Positions 21,739 to 33,539 of a stretch of 64,000 nt of DNA are shown piece after piece. This DNA comes from Puccinia triticina (taxonomy: Eukaryota > Basidiomycota > Pucciniomycetes > Pucciniales > Pucciniaceae): the NCBI RefSeq assembly GCF_026914185.1, contig NC_070567.1, positions 2,568,001-2,632,000 of the forward strand, given 5' to 3'. A program made the translations under genes and the position numbers. Under the pieces are notes generated by a model. It made no database searches. It saw nothing but the letters and a program-made list of their open reading frames with translations, and was not told the origin of the DNA. Each line of letters begins with the position of its first letter. Within the stretch, counting starts at the first letter, position 1.

Positions 21739-22356
21739 TCATACATTGAGGCTTATATTCCAGGATATATCTAACAGGGTTCTAATATTGTGCAATGGCA
21801 CTTGCACGCAAGTGCCAAGCAAACTCCCATGGTGATATTGCAAAGTTGTTACTGGGTTGATTTCTAAAAATACTAAGTGGTTGACTGGGGTCAAGATGAT
21901 TCCAGATTTTAGGCCAAAGATGCCATCAGGTAAAAACCAATAGGCTGGTAGGTTCTCAATAGCTTCAACTGCCACCATTCCCAACTTGCCTGTGGTCTGA
22001 CCCACCACCACTTTCATACAGTATGACCAGTATTTAAATTGGTGTGTTGGGCCCTCAGTGACTTTGCAAAATAGATTTTTGATCCCTGCCCTGGCTGTGT
22101 CTAGAAAAGAATATCTCTGACAAATCCATACTGGACAAGTCCATCCTGTTTTATGATGGTGCAGTTCTTGGCTGAAGCACCAAGACTTGAATCTTCTGGC
22201 CACAATCCCATGTTGCTCGGACAAGAACTGTTGAATGCAAGACTTTGGCATCAATTGGGTGTGGTAATTCTTCATAAGTGCAAACTGTTGGATCTGTTGA
22301 GGCTGTTGTCTTTCTTTCTTTTCTTTGTGTGCTTTCCATCCTGTGTTGTGTTTCAC
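21739..22356 (-). CDS. Hypothetical protein (205 aa frame)
   Basis: An uninterrupted minus-strand frame with protein-like composition. Readable stretches include FKSWCFSQELHHHKTGWTCP, VEAIENLPAYWFLPDGIFGL and ILTPVNHLVFLEINPV. Clustered Cys/His in the first half may be a metal site, but there is no standard spacing that I can name. The N-terminus (Lys/Glu/Gln-rich) may be non-coding, and the real gene may begin in another exon. Function unknown; I would guess a rust-lineage repeated or transposon-associated gene. Confidence 0.35.
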   Translation of the reverse strand: MKHNTGWKAHKEKKERQQPQQIQQFALMKNYHTQLMPKSCIQQFLSEQHGIVARRFKSWCFSQELHHHKTGWTCPVWICQRYSFLDTARAGIKNLFCKVTEGPTHQFKYWSYCMKVVVGQTTGKLGMVAVEAIENLPAYWFLPDGIFGLKSGIILTPVNHLVFLEINPVTTLQYHHGSLLGTCVQVPLHNIRTLLDISWNISLNV

Positions 22357-22683
22357 TCTCTATGTCACACTGTATGTAGTCTAGGTCAGCTGGGCAGACG
22401 TGGAAGTCTCTTTCCTCATCCTCCCACAATCTGTCCATTCTGGCCTAGGTTTATTTTTCTCTCTCTTTTTCTCCTCATGCAATGAACTAACAATATTCCT
22501 TCCACAATCTTTCCATTCTGGCCTAGTTCATTGCAACAGGTTATGAGCACCAGTAGGCTCTAGTGCAACAATTTTTGTAAGGATCTGTACGCTTTTGAAA
22601 AAAACTTTTCAAACCTTTTTCTTAGACTCTTCATCTCTTTACCGTGACTTCTCAACAACAATCTGACAAACCACCACCAAGAA

Positions 22684-23460
22684 TGTCCTCTGAACATTCC
22701 TCCAATCTCACCAATCACCCGGCGCTCAAGTTTTCCGGCATTGAGCAACTAACAGCTCCCGGTTTCGACTCCAACTACCTCAATTGAAGCTGCATAGTGA
22801 AGGTCCACTTCTGAGCCACAGGTGTGGCCTACATCCTGGAACAGGAAGAAGTTAAAGCAAGAGCTATTGCGGCCACGGAACCAAACTGGTTGCAGGACAA
22901 CCTAGCAATTATATCCGTCATCTCAAGGACAATCCATGCTGCAAACATCCTTCACGTTTGCCAAGCTCTGGTATGCTCTCATGGCTTCTCACCTTGACAC
23001 ATTGTTGGGTGGAAAAATGTTCTAGTTGCGGAAACTCAACAGCTTTTGGATGATGGTTGATTATTTCACCACCCATCTGAACAAGATGACCAAAGTTTTT
23101 GAACAGCTGCGTTCCCTCATCACACCTGAGGATATCCTTTTGTCTAACATCCTCACCTCCTTTCCTTTGGACTGGCTTGCTTGCGTCTCCTCGATGATGT
23201 CTGAGCCTCAACTGGATCCACTCCAACTTATTCAAGCCCTCAAATCAGAGCATCTATGTTGAAAGACTCATGCTGAAGACGCCCTTGCCACCAAATCAGT
23301 GTCCAAAGCCTCTACCTCAAGCTCCTCCAAGAAACACCGCCATGCATAAAATTGTGATCTTTACTGCACTTTCTGTAAGCGCTCAGGTCACAATGTTGAG
23401 GTCTGTGAGAATGCGGAAAAAATTTTTGCAGACCACGACTGTCAAAACTCAAGTTCAGAT
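22684..23460 (+). pseudogene. Copia gag with CCHC knuckle
   Basis: The gag text opens with SSEHSSNLTNHPALKFSG and continues through EPNWLQDNLAIISVI; several stops interrupt the frame. Near 23357-23400 a different frame reads CTFCKRSGHNVEVC, a CX2CX4HX4C nucleic-acid-binding knuckle. Gag packages element RNA. Frame changes between the pieces show decay. Confidence 0.75.
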
Positions 23461-23689
23461 CATTGTTGCAGTGGTAGTGGTTGCTCCAGGCATACCAGAG
23501 GTGGCCGTTTCAACCAAAAGCCTCCTGCCCGGGGGTGGGGGGGGCGACAGTGCCCATGAGTCTGACAACTCAGGGTCAGAGACTGACGTTCAAGCCAAGT
23601 TGTCTGTTTTGCATAAATCCTCTTGCCCCCATGCAAAAGCAGGAAACGCTGTTGCTGTGGAGTCCTCCCAACAACGCTGCTTGGCCGCC

Positions 23690-24783
23690 AGAGAAGACGC
23701 CAATCCGGACTCTGGGTGCTTGATCTCAATGACTCCATGTCCGGAGGGATTTTGGCACCTAAGTCCGGACAATACTCCTATCTGCCTAGCTGATCACTCC
23801 CTGTTCAAGGCAACCCAACGGGGGTCAGTTTCGCTTCCCATCATCTGCCACCAATGTTCCAACTCTTGTTGTCCCAGACCTCCATGAGCCTCTGCAACGC
23901 AGATCTCACAGTTGTTTGCTGTGACTCTTCATGCAATATTTACAGGTTGATGGGAGTGAACATTAGCGGGTCACCAGTCAGGCGCGGCTACCAAAAGGGT
24001 AACCTCTACTACCTCCCGGCCAATGAGGTAAAGTTGGCCTCTACACCTTCATCAATCCCTTTGCGTGTTGATGGTTCTCTACTTGGCTATCATCTGTGGC
24101 TGTCTCATATAGGCCTTTGGCCACTGAAACAGCTCCTCAAGAATATCAACATTCAACCAACCATCATGAACGAGGTTGCTGCTGAACATTGTCCCATCAT
24201 CTGCTCACAATCAAAAATGCATCATTTTCCTTTCCACTCTCAATCTCCTTACCAAGCTGCGACTCCTGGACAACTGATTCACTCTGATGTTGGTTTGTAC
24301 GAGGAAGTCTCAGGAGAAGGCTATAAATACTATGTTACTTTTGTTGATGACTGCTCCAAAAGCGTCACTGTCTATCCAATGAAATTGAAATCAAATGTCT
24401 TCTCATTTTTCAAACTCTTTTGAGCTTTGTTTGAAAAAGATGGTTGCTACACCATCCTGTTGTTAAGGTCAGACAATGGGGGAGAATATATATCAAACGA
24501 GTTCAAGCAGTACCTGGCTCAAGCGGGCATTACTCACAAGCCTCGCCCGTGACACTCCCCGGAGCTCAATAGAGTAGCAGAGCGCACAAACAAAACCATT
24601 GGGAATCTTGTTTGATGGGCACTCATCAGCGCCAAACTCCCCAAAGCTTTCTGGGCTGACGCTCTTTGACATGTTCTTTTCACATTCAATTTTGTCCCGT
24701 GCAACACACCAAGTGGTTTCAAATTGCCAAATGATATCTTGGAGAAGCCGCTGGCCAACACTAAGTATCTTTATCCCTTTGAA
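23690..24783 (+). pseudogene. Copia protease and integrase
   Basis: The protease active-site text PDSGCLISMTP is at about 23703-23735. The GAG-pre-integrase zinc region is at YHLWLSHIGLWPLKQLL (about 24088-24140). The integrase core has D in LIHSDVGLYEE (about 24278), D in LRSDNGGEYIS (about 24460) and E in SPELNRVAERTNK (about 24555), so the DDE triad survives. Stops occur near 24421, 24550 and 24613. The enzyme would cut and join element DNA into the host chromosome if intact. Confidence 0.85.
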
Positions 24784-25917
24784 TGTCATGGTATAAAGTA
24801 CCAGAGGTCTTCCAGCAGAAGCTCAACAGGAAAGCCAAGGCAGCCATGTTGTTTTCATATCTACCTGACGGAAATGGTTACCGGGTTCTTGATCTAGAGA
24901 AGAAGTCCGTTGTGAAAACAAGAGACTTCATCTTTGAAGAAAACATCTTCCCCTACTCTATGCCTCTAGAGCCAATCCTTGTGGAACTTCCATGGCCTCC
25001 CATGCCAATGCCCTCAACACCAACCCCTCCAGCTGATGCAAATACCAACACTCCACACCAGACCTCCCACTTCTAGACATCCCGCTGGAACCACATTTTG
25101 ACAGGTGTCTCACAGCATCTATACACACCCCAAAAAGCAAACCTCCACCAAATCAATCCTTGCCTCCGGCTGATGAGCGACCGGGATCAGCCACTCCTAC
25201 CACCAAACCAGCTATGCCGCCAACAGCACCAAATGCTGACACACCGCTCTCTGAAGGACCTCTGTTGCAACCTAAACCCAAGCCAGGCTGTCCTCCAAGT
25301 AGAGTTTCCTCTTTTCAATGTCGGCCCCCTGATCACCTTGGTGACTGGAGAAAATCTGCTTCCACCAAAGATGCCATTGACACACCAAAAACATGGCACC
25401 AGCTACTGGAATCTCCGCACAAGCGTAAGTTGCTGAAAGCAGCTGACAAGGAATTCTCATCCCTCCTGGGAATGTCTACCTGGCGTCTGGTCGCAAGACC
25501 ATCCAAGCGGATAATAATACAGCCAAAATGGGTGTTTAAGGTGAAGCGCTGCGCCAACAGATCAATTTAAAAGCTGAAGGCCAGATTGGTGGCCATGGGG
25601 TATACTCAGGTGAAAGTTCTTGACTATCAAGAAGTCTTCTCTCCAACCCTCTGTCTCATTCTCAGCCTTCTAGCAATAAAGAAATGGAAAGGTAGGCAAG
25701 TTGACTTCAAAACTGCCTTTCTCAATGGTAAGCTGTCCAAACCAGTATATATGGAGCAGCCACCTGGATTTGGGGACCCAGCTCATCCAGACTGGGTCTG
25801 CGGGGTCAATTAGTCAATTTTTGGTCTCAAACAATTGCTGCGTGAATGGAATCTGGAGCTCCATCAGGCACTTGTTGACAGTGGGCTTACGCAATCAAAA
25901 TATGTTCCTACTGATTG
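24783..25917 (+). pseudogene. Copia linker and truncated reverse transcriptase
   Basis: A Pro-rich linker (about 24950-25330) precedes RVT_2-type RT. Motifs seen are LKAADKEFSSLLGMSTWRLV, IQPKWVFKVK, LVAMGYTQV, VDFKTAFLNGKLSKPVYMEQ and QPPGFGDP. The chain ends after GLTQSKYVPTD at about 25917, before the YVDD catalytic box. Stops at 25568 and 25811 interrupt it. Truncation rather than point decay removed the active site. Confidence 0.85.
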
Positions 25918-26260
25918 ATATCCAGTGCACACTGGGTTGACATCCATCAGACACTCCAGCCAGAGTGTCCAATGTATTTGGCCTCTCAGGATGTCCAGCG
26001 GACACTCCAGCCAGAGTGTTCCATGGAAGTTGACCCTCAGGATGTCCAGCAGGCACTTTTGATTGAGAGTGTCCAAAGGACAACTTTTCTTGATATCCAG
26101 GTGATGTCTTTGAGGGCTGAACATCACTTGGACACATCCAAAAGCGTCCAAGTGATGCTCAGTGCACCTGGCATCTGCTGGATGCTCCCCAGACATCATG
26201 CAGACGCTTTTCAGCCCAAAGCATCCGCGGGATGTCAGCATTTTCCGAAAAGGCACCCCG
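25918..26260. repeat. Degenerate ~51-bp repeat field
   Basis: Units of about 51 bp containing cactccagccagagtgt and ctcaggatgtccag recur two to three times (25951-26075). They grade into looser gatgtc / ggacac words up to 26260. The left edge is the breakpoint of the Copia RT. Confidence 0.65.
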
Positions 26261-26411
26261 TGGTGTATCCCTCCTCAACTGCAACACCTCACTCAACAAC
26301 CCTTCCAGTGGCAACCACCCCCACATTGTCCCTCATGAACAGACTCAACTAGACTCAACCTTTCTGTGAGAGCTCACTATGCACTGCAAAACAATACACT
26401 TAGCTATGTAC

Positions 26412-27302
26412 TTACACCATCATGTACATAGCTATTATCTTAACAAGGTAGTGAAAACCTAAACCTATAACTACTGGCACATATGGTTCTGACTCTCCCG
26501 CACCCAGGCTCCTTTCTCTTTCCTTAATTGTAGTGCTTCTGGAATTTGTTTCCTTCAACTTTTTTCTTTCTGAGATCAACATCCTGCTGAGTGGCCTGCC
26601 ATTTAGGGTGGTCGCGTAAGATCCCCCGGCAACGATCAAGATTGAAAGTTGAATCACTTTTGGATTTGTACAGCTCCTTTGCCTCACAAAGCTGAGACCA
26701 AAAGAATTATCTGCTTATGCTAAAGATGGCTGGCTTGAAATCTGGTGAACCTTCAATATCATCACAGCTCATTCCCCTTCTCATCCAACATTTGAATTGC
26801 AAATAGCATCCACCAAACTTGTTACAAATCCGCATGATATTACCTCAATGAAATTTGACTGCATTGACTGGTTGCACCAATAATGGTTTGTGCTTCATGG
26901 AGCGCTTGTTATCCTTGTTGAAATCAAGCACAAAATTGGAGTATAGCGGACGAACCCGTGTTCCCAGAAGGTTCCAGATTTCTGCCTGGTGCCGACAATA
27001 CTGTCCCGGCTCATATTCAACCATGCAGCACAGAGTTGCTTATCTTCTTCAATCCCCCATCCCGCAGCCTTCTTCTTTGTACCTCTGTTGGCGTTCTCAG
27101 GTACCATCAAATCTGGTGGGGGAGCCAAGGCTGTTGGTGTTTCATTTAAATCAGGTTGGTTTTGAGTTGCTGAAGTGATAGGAGCTGATGCCGTGGGTGT
27201 TGGATTGGGATAGGGTTGGTTTCTAGGCAAAGAGGGTCTGGTGGGAGTCATTTGTCCTAGGAGTAGTGGATTGACGGGAACTTGTAACCTTTTGGGAGGC
27301 AT
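26412..27302 (-). pseudogene. SANT/Myb-like, NAM-associated protein relic
   Basis: From ATG 27302 the minus frame gives a Pro/Thr-rich N-terminus and then WGIEEDKQLCAAWLNMSRDS and VGTRQKSGTFWE, matching the trihelix/SANT-like N-terminal domain of fungal NAM-associated proteins (often linked to PIF/Harbinger transposons). A frameshift at about 26950 follows; the next frame has DNKRSMKHKPLLVQ. Farther on (about 26710-26600) AKELYKSKSDSTFNLDRC and HPKWQ resemble the NAM C-terminal motif. A DNA-binding role is inferred from family resemblance only. Broken by stops. Confidence 0.5.
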
Positions 27303-27525
27303 GATGTGCAAAGTCTGCTTAGAAAATCGGACCACAATAACAAGGGGACCAAATTGGGGATGTAGCAGCTTGGATGGTTGGATGCCAAAGCTGCCAAAAC
27401 TAGCCGCCAAGGGCCGCCTTAACCAATACCTGCGGACTTCAGCAACTCCGCTGTGGGTCAAAAAAGCCTTGCAGGTCACACAACTGCAGGACCGCTGGAG
27501 ATGCTCTTCCTGAGATTGGTGTTGT

Positions 27526-28920
27526 GTGGAGAGCTCATTGCCATTGGTTCTGTGCAGTTCCAGGCTTCTTATACTTTTCCTCAAGTTTTTCCTCCTCCTC
27601 CTCCTCCTCAACAGGGCGCTTCCAACCCTCAGCATCCCTTCCTCAATTCCCAGCAGGCACAACCACCTCCAGTGGGCGCGGACACTCAACCTCCGAACGC
27701 CCCCCCCTCAGCAGGTTTATGATCATCAATTGATTGTGCAGCCGTCAAAGCTCAAGGATGTTTGGTTTGCAGGCGATGTGGCACACCTACTCAGCTCACT
27801 GTGTCTTGTCTGCAACTTCCTACAAATCACCCTGAATTTTGAATCAGATTTGCGTTGGATCGTTTGGATTGCTCAACATTTTGGTTACCCTCCTTCCAAT
27901 CATCGCAAACAACTCACTGATCATCAAAAATTCCCAAAAGCAAGGTGTGTTTGACATGTACCAGGATCTTGACAGGATTGCCTTCACACATGAGAAGCTT
28001 GTTTTGGTCACAGCCTTCTTGGACGCTCTCATCTCGGTGTTTGGGAACAAGTTCATTTGGGAGGACGCGCAGAAGGGCTTTGGATGCGTGCAAGCAGCGC
28101 AATTAGCCAATCGGGGGATTACAATGCTCAGTTCAAATCACTGGTCTATCTTGTATTTCACTTTGAACAAACCGGGATTGAGAAGTATGTTTTGGGACTC
28201 AACCCATGGATCATCCAGCAAGCAATGTTGAAGGAATGGACCAGATGTCAGGATCTCACCTGCATGGCAGACCCTCCAGGACCAAACTTTGGCAGCCGTC
28301 CCCCTCTGCTTTCTTCCGCTCCTCTGTCTACCCCCCAAGCTCCACACCAACAGTCACCTCCGCATCACCCATCCTGAGACCCATATGTGATGGATGTTGA
28401 CGCGAGGCGGGTTCTACCAGCAACTCAGGCAATAAACTCAGTGAATTGCTCCCTCCTGGATACTTGTCAAGCGTTGTGTTGGGCAAGACAACTCTGTTTT
28501 CATTGTCTTGCCTCTTGAGTCCCAGGAGTTCACACGGAGGCGGCAGATTGCCCCAATCTTTTTGTATCAGAGGCCCGCCGTCAAGCTTTTGTGGATGAGT
28601 TTTGCAAAAATCCTGGTTCAATGTCTGTTTTGATCATTTCTGCCCCATCAGCACCCCCACCTCCCCTCTCATATGCAGCTCAGCTGACTGATCCACCCAC
28701 TCCGGCAACAGAGAACACCACATCGTCCCCTCCCTCCAGTCACCCTTATCCGGATGGTTTTGATAAACAGTACAATGACTACAATGACACAGATTGTGCC
28801 ACGGTTTCAGTGCCAATTTACGACATCCGGGTCAAGTTGGACAATTTGTTGGGGAGTTGCTTCCTGGTTCTGGTCTCTTTTTGTTCTCAGGGAGGGGCTT
28901 GGGTGTTGAAAAACATCTAG
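27526..28920 (+). pseudogene. Gypsy gag relic
   Basis: Frames 27526-27954, 27839-28231, 28057-28377 and 28591-28920 form one decayed gag. Visible are DVWFAGDVAHLLSSL and VWIAQHFGYPPSNHRKQLTD, then DALISVFGNKFIWEDAQKGF and QFKSLVYLVFHFEQTGIEKY with LNPWIIQQAMLKEW, all typical of fungal Gypsy capsid. A Pro-rich segment and a damaged knuckle (CFHCLAS...C) follow. Three frame changes and a stop at 28375-28377. No RT or integrase follows, so the remainder of the element is lost. Confidence 0.6.
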
Positions 28921-29250
28921 GACCGCAAGACCAAACCTTTTCAGTCCCAAGTTTGGCAAGCCCATCCACAAGATCGCAACGCGCGGGATCAAGCTGTGGG
29001 AAGGATTTGATGAGTGAGTGCACCCACTCGTGCCTTGCATATTTATTCTGTCTCCAAGTCCCAGGCTGATCAAGAATAATGACTCAGGATGACATTGGCA
29101 CTCCTGCGCGGGCAACGGGTGCCCCGGCTTGAAGCAAGCAAGCCGTACATCATCAATGAGGAACTGTTGTCCGTGGTTTTTCTTATGATCTTTGTTGTTT
29201 ACTCATGAGGTGTTTATGGATGACTGAGGCATGGGGTTTCCAGTACATAA

Positions 29251-29655
29251 ATGCACTCAGCAGCTGTTTTACCATATAATTTCGTTGGGTCTGGAGTGAT
29301 GTCTTTTTCCCAGCTGAATACATACACAGTGAGGCTAGACCACATGGTCAAACAGTTGCCTGAGTTCTTGAAGACTCTGGCTGGAGTGCTGTCCCCTCAA
29401 AAAAGGAAACAAAGATTGACAAGGGATGGTTATTCCAATGATAATGGACACATTCATGACACGTTGACGCTGAACATCTTGAGCATTCAATATGAGTTTT
29501 GCAGTTTAGCATTGTGTTGGTTGAGGAAAGTCAGTGAGTGGTTAAGTTTTAGCCCAGCTGACCGCAAGCCCACAATCTTGCTTGAGTTGGGAGAGGCTTT
29601 GCAGAATTGTGACAATCATGCAACATGCTTTATGGCATACTCTTCAACTGGCTAA
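29251..29655 (+). CDS. Hypothetical protein (134 aa frame)
   Basis: Open frame with plausible protein text, FLKTLAGVLSPQKRKQRLTR, ILSIQYEFCSLALCWLRKVS and ILLELGEALQNCDNHATCFM. No recognised domain, signal peptide or membrane helix. Could be the last exon of a larger gene or a chance ORF. Confidence 0.25.
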   Translation: MHSAAVLPYNFVGSGVMSFSQLNTYTVRLDHMVKQLPEFLKTLAGVLSPQKRKQRLTRDGYSNDNGHIHDTLTLNILSIQYEFCSLALCWLRKVSEWLSFSPADRKPTILLELGEALQNCDNHATCFMAYSSTG

Positions 29656-31496
29656 CCAAAAAATCAATTAGAAGCTTTGTAAGGATGATTTTATTTCACT
29701 CATGGAGTCATCTTGCTCATTGATTGAATACATGCTCTGATATGCCATTGAAAGTGTCTTAAGTGGATATATGGGTACCTGGATACATTCAGGTACCCAG
29801 GTGCAGATCAACCATATGCAATCACTGAAGAAGACTATAGTATCACTGATTGAAGAATGAGGCTTGAGCCAAAAAAATTGGTACTAGAAAAGAGTTCATT
29901 TATGATTTGAATGGCACAGGTTTATGTTGAGGCAAAAGGTTGTGATCTACCATGTTGAATGTATTTGCAAGTGTTGCTATATTTTCCTCTCTCAGGCAAC
30001 ATTCCAAAATTTGACTTGCAATCACTATTTTAGGGAGTATGTTGCTGAAATGTGTGAGATTAGACAAATAATGTTTGACCATCAAAAAAAAAAAGGATAT
30101 GAAGGCTGATTTACAGAAGCTGCATTTGATCAAGGTGCAACTTATTGTAGAGTTATGCTGTTCAAAATTCCATATGCAATTTTTTACATGAAAGCATAAA
30201 GCCAATTTTGGCTGGGAGATGTCAGCGTGAATAAAACTTGTAGTGACATCTCCCAGCCAAACTTTCAGTGTGTAAGATTATGTCAAAAAATCTCATGGAA
30301 TTTTGAACACCATAAGTGATTATCCACACACACAACATACCATATGCAATCATGTGAAGTACTCATGGGCACTCCTCACGGCAATGCAGTACTCATCCAT
30401 GAGGAGGGCCCTTAAAAGTGCAGCGGCAGAGCCGCCTGGGCCTCTAGTAAAATCATAAAATCATATGTAAACCTTTTGAGTGGTTATTTTTTATGCACTG
30501 TTCCAGAATCATTGCTCTAAATTGAGTGTTTGGGTTCTACATAGGTTGTAATTTTATGATCATATTGTGTTATGTTTTTGTGTAAATTGTCTTTGAACAG
30601 ATGCAGGGTTGACAGCGCCAGGGCTTTGCTACGCTCAAACATTTGGCTGGGTGTGGAACATCCAGGCTTGCAAAATCTGCACAACCCCCTGCCATCCCTT
30701 CATCACACTGCTAGGTGTGCCAGAAGAGTGTGCCCCATTCCAGAATATCACCTCTGTCTTCTTTCAAAGTTAAACCGGTTCAGGGCAAAGTACAAGAAAA
30801 TCTTGCGGGGAAACATAGGCCCAGATTTGGGTCTGCGGTTGCTGTGTAGATCTGATCCAGGGGTCTACCGGGTTTAGCATGTATATGATACATACATAGA
30901 CAAGAAGATGGCAAACCCTCCTATTCTTTTCTGATCACATATATAAAGATTAACACTACTTGTACATGAATTTACCCAACATAAGACAGGCAAGGAAACA
31001 CCCACAATGGTGCGACAACAGAGAATCAACTGTCCTGTTTCACCTGACCAACCATGAAAACCATTCTCATTGGTTGGCTGGTGACAATTGACTGTATCTA
31101 TGTTTCAAGGCGTTAAGGATATGAGAGAGAATGCTTTGGAAGGATGAAGCGCCTCAAGTCTTTTGTAGGAAGATGTTTAGCTTGGTTTGGCCCTGGGTGT
31201 GGATCCCTAATCCCCACCATCCCCGCCATTTGAACCAATCAAATAGACAAAAAAAAACAATTACATACTCAAGTAGGTCAAAAAAAGAGGGGGTTCTGAG
31301 GACAAGAAAATGGCCGACTTTTGAAGATGAGCGCGGACTCCCAATTCAGGAAGTCCACTCCAGTTGCCAGCCTCAAGATGATGTTCTTGAGCTTGATCTG
31401 CTCGTCCTGTTTGTGGGGTGACACTCTATCGCGGGAGTTTGAGGTGCAGAGCAAGTGAATAGAAAAAGAAAGTATTAGTTTAGCTGTGGGTGTTTG
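29656..31496. other. No gene recognised; hairpin at 30159-30309
   Basis: Short ORFs (for example 30572-30877) have no motif. The stretch contains the two-stem inverted repeat described separately and scattered caggtaccc words near 29770-29800 like those in the MITE at 21.2 kb. Confidence 0.45.
30159..30309. repeat. Nested inverted repeat (hairpin MITE candidate)
   Basis: The inner stem is a perfect 18-bp match, TTTGGCTGGGAGATGTCA (30207-30224) against its complement at 30244-30261, with a 19-nt loop. The outer stem is a perfect 15-bp match, tgttcaaaattccat (30159-30173) against 30295-30309. Partly matching sequence lies between the stems, so the whole is one long imperfect hairpin. Confidence 0.75.
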
Positions 31497-32284
31497 TCAA
31501 GAGAGAAAGAGAGGAGAGGGAAAAATTACAAGAGGGGCGGACTGATTAAGTTGTCCAGGGATACTAATGCTTGGTGAAGCAAGCTGATCCAGATATTCTC
31601 CCCGGGTTTGGATCCAGGAGGAAGAGGAAGAGGGGAGGGTGGAAGATTTAATGACAATGAGCGTGTCCCAGAGGCCAATAGTGAGGGTCTGAAAGAGCAA
31701 GACAGGGGCAGAGAACTGGGCCTTGTTGGCATCCAAGTACACCGCAAACACCTTCCAGAACTTGCCATCCTGGATCAGGCTCTTCCTGATGGCCTCCAGG
31801 CCCATTGGCGGCTCGCCAGGGACCTTGTTAACTTGCATGCTCAAGTCGTTGTTGGCAGACACTCAGAAGGCCTTGTAGGGGCGGCGCAAGACCTCTTTGA
31901 GGGTGTTGTAGACTTCTTGGAGCGGCAGATTGGCAGTGAATTTATGGGTGATCTACATGACCCATTAAGCATCTGTGAAAGCTGAAGAGGGAGGGGGGGT
32001 GGGGTACTGACGTGGGCCAGCCAGCGGGCCATCTTGTGCAAGGCCTTGTTGGCGATTGATGGAGGACGGTCGAGGTGTCCTCTTGCGAGGTCAACGAGGC
32101 CCATAGCAAGCGCCTTGCGGAAGGGCTGGTGGGCAAGAAAGAGCCGGATGAGCTCAAGCTGGTTGGCCCATGTGTGCATCTCCATGCCCACCTTGAGTGT
32201 CCTAACCAGCAGACTAATCTTTGTCTCCTCCCCCGCAGATCTGTAATACACCCATGTCAGAACCTCTGTTATCACCCCAATCAC
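31497..32284 (-). pseudogene. Uncharacterised protein, in-frame stop
   Basis: The minus strand encodes LRTLKVGMEMHTWANQLELI, FLAHQPFRKALAMGLVDLAR and then PLQEVYNTLKEVLRRPYKAF, where TGA follows. The same frame continues with VSANNDLSMQVNKVPGEPPM and SLIQDGKFWKVFAVYLDANK. A frame change near 32000 is required between the first two parts. Leu-rich, helical-looking, no known catalytic motif. It may belong to the same family as the fragment at 36103-36515 on the same strand; this is an impression. Function unknown. Confidence 0.4.
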
Positions 32285-32636
32285 ATCTGCTCAAAGGCCG
32301 CTGCTTGCGGGCTCTACTCCTGACCAAAAGGCAATTGTCAAAGCCCATATCCAATTGCTCAGAGAAAGCAAAAGAAAAAACACGGAGGATCAGTTGGCAG
32401 GCTCAGGGAGAAAAACATGGGAGGTGGTTCAAGTACCCGTGGTCATGAAGATAGGAGGCAGAGGAGAGGAGAACAAGCCAGACTCCCTTGGAGGCCTGTG
32501 CGGGCGTGAATGCAAACAAGGGGTTTATTGAGTGCCAAAGCCGAACTCCAATCATCACAACATTGCATACATCAAAATGAATATTCAATCCACAAACTCA
32601 CTTTCAATACTTAAGATGAAAATTTTCACCCGAGCT

Positions 32637-32692
32637 GTTTTCCTTTTTCTTTAGTCAATCAATTACTCAATTAACTAAAGAAAAAGGAAAAC
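32637..32692. repeat. Perfect 19-bp inverted repeat
   Basis: GTTTTCCTTTTTCTTTAGT (32637-32655) and its exact complement (32674-32692) with an 18-bp spacer. Purine/pyrimidine-asymmetric arms. Confidence 0.85.
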
Positions 32693-32745
32693 ATCCTTTC
32701 TTCTTTTCCTTTGTCGTGTCGTTTATTGTTGCCACTTCTCATCAG

Positions 32746-32899
32746 AATCCTAAAGATTCTCCTCATCATCAATCTTCTTTGTCATTGGGCAGATCTAACA
32801 TGAGTCATCTTATCTTCAGGTAAATCCTAAAGATTCTCCTCATTATCAATCTTCGTTGTCATTGGGTAGATCTAACCCGAGTCATCTTATCTTCAGGTC
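32746..32899. repeat. 77-bp tandem duplication
   Basis: Two copies starting aatcctaaagattctcctca, at 32746 and 32823, each ending near ttatcttcagg. Only a few substitutions separate them, so the duplication is young. Confidence 0.85.
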
Positions 32900-33329
32900 C
32901 TTGCCAAGATCATCTCTACCTAAAAACTTTAGGGTTGGATGGGATCTGATGATTGGCAGGGTAGCTACCAAAGAAGATGGTTTGGGGAAGAAGGCCGAGT
33001 CAAGCGAGCCCGTCCTGGAGGGTGGCAAGCCAGTTAAGGTCAGGCGTGGCGGCAAGAATGGCCAGCAGACGCTTGATCAGCACCACGGTATTTGCCGCTA
33101 CTACTTCCAGTTACTCTGGGTCAATGAGCGGTTGGAAGAGTAACAAGAAGATTGTGTGGTCGGTCATCATTGTTGACAACTCTGATGCCATCTTCATCTG
33201 CTTCAATGGCCCTGGGGTCACCCGTGTCAGGTCAATTGGCAACACGTCCGGATCTTTCTTTGAATCTGAAAAAAAGAAAGAAACACACGTTTCAACAAAT
33301 GGTCTTTTTCATGATGACAATGAAGACTG

Positions 33330-33535
33330 CTGAAGCATTGTGCTTCATTGGACTCAGCTCAAACCATTCACCAAGTCCATTGAAGCAATCTGCTTCATTG
33401 GACTTGACTACACATCACACCAATAACCAACTTGACTACACACCCTCAATCCATTGAAGCAATCTGCTCCATCAGACTTGACTACACCAAGACTCTGTTG
33501 AAGCAATTTGCGACTTGTCTACACCACTACATGGA
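33330..33535. repeat. Short degenerate repeat (gaagcaatctgc / ttggacttgactacac)
   Basis: The words ccattgaagcaatctgc and gacttgactacac alternate four times with variable spacing. Non-coding. Confidence 0.6.
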
Positions 33536-33539
33536 TTAT

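Larger units (their letters stand above)
22530..25917 (+). mobile_element. Ty1/Copia retrotransposon, 3'-truncated and decayed
   Basis: The domain order gag, CCHC, protease, integrase, RT is that of Ty1/Copia (integrase before RT). It begins near 22530 at ttgcaacaggttatgagcacc, which looks like an LTR end plus primer-binding region. The element stops abruptly within RT at about 25917, where unrelated repeat DNA begins; the rest of RT, RNase H and the 3' LTR are absent. Many stops and frameshifts are spread over the length. Confidence 0.85.
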
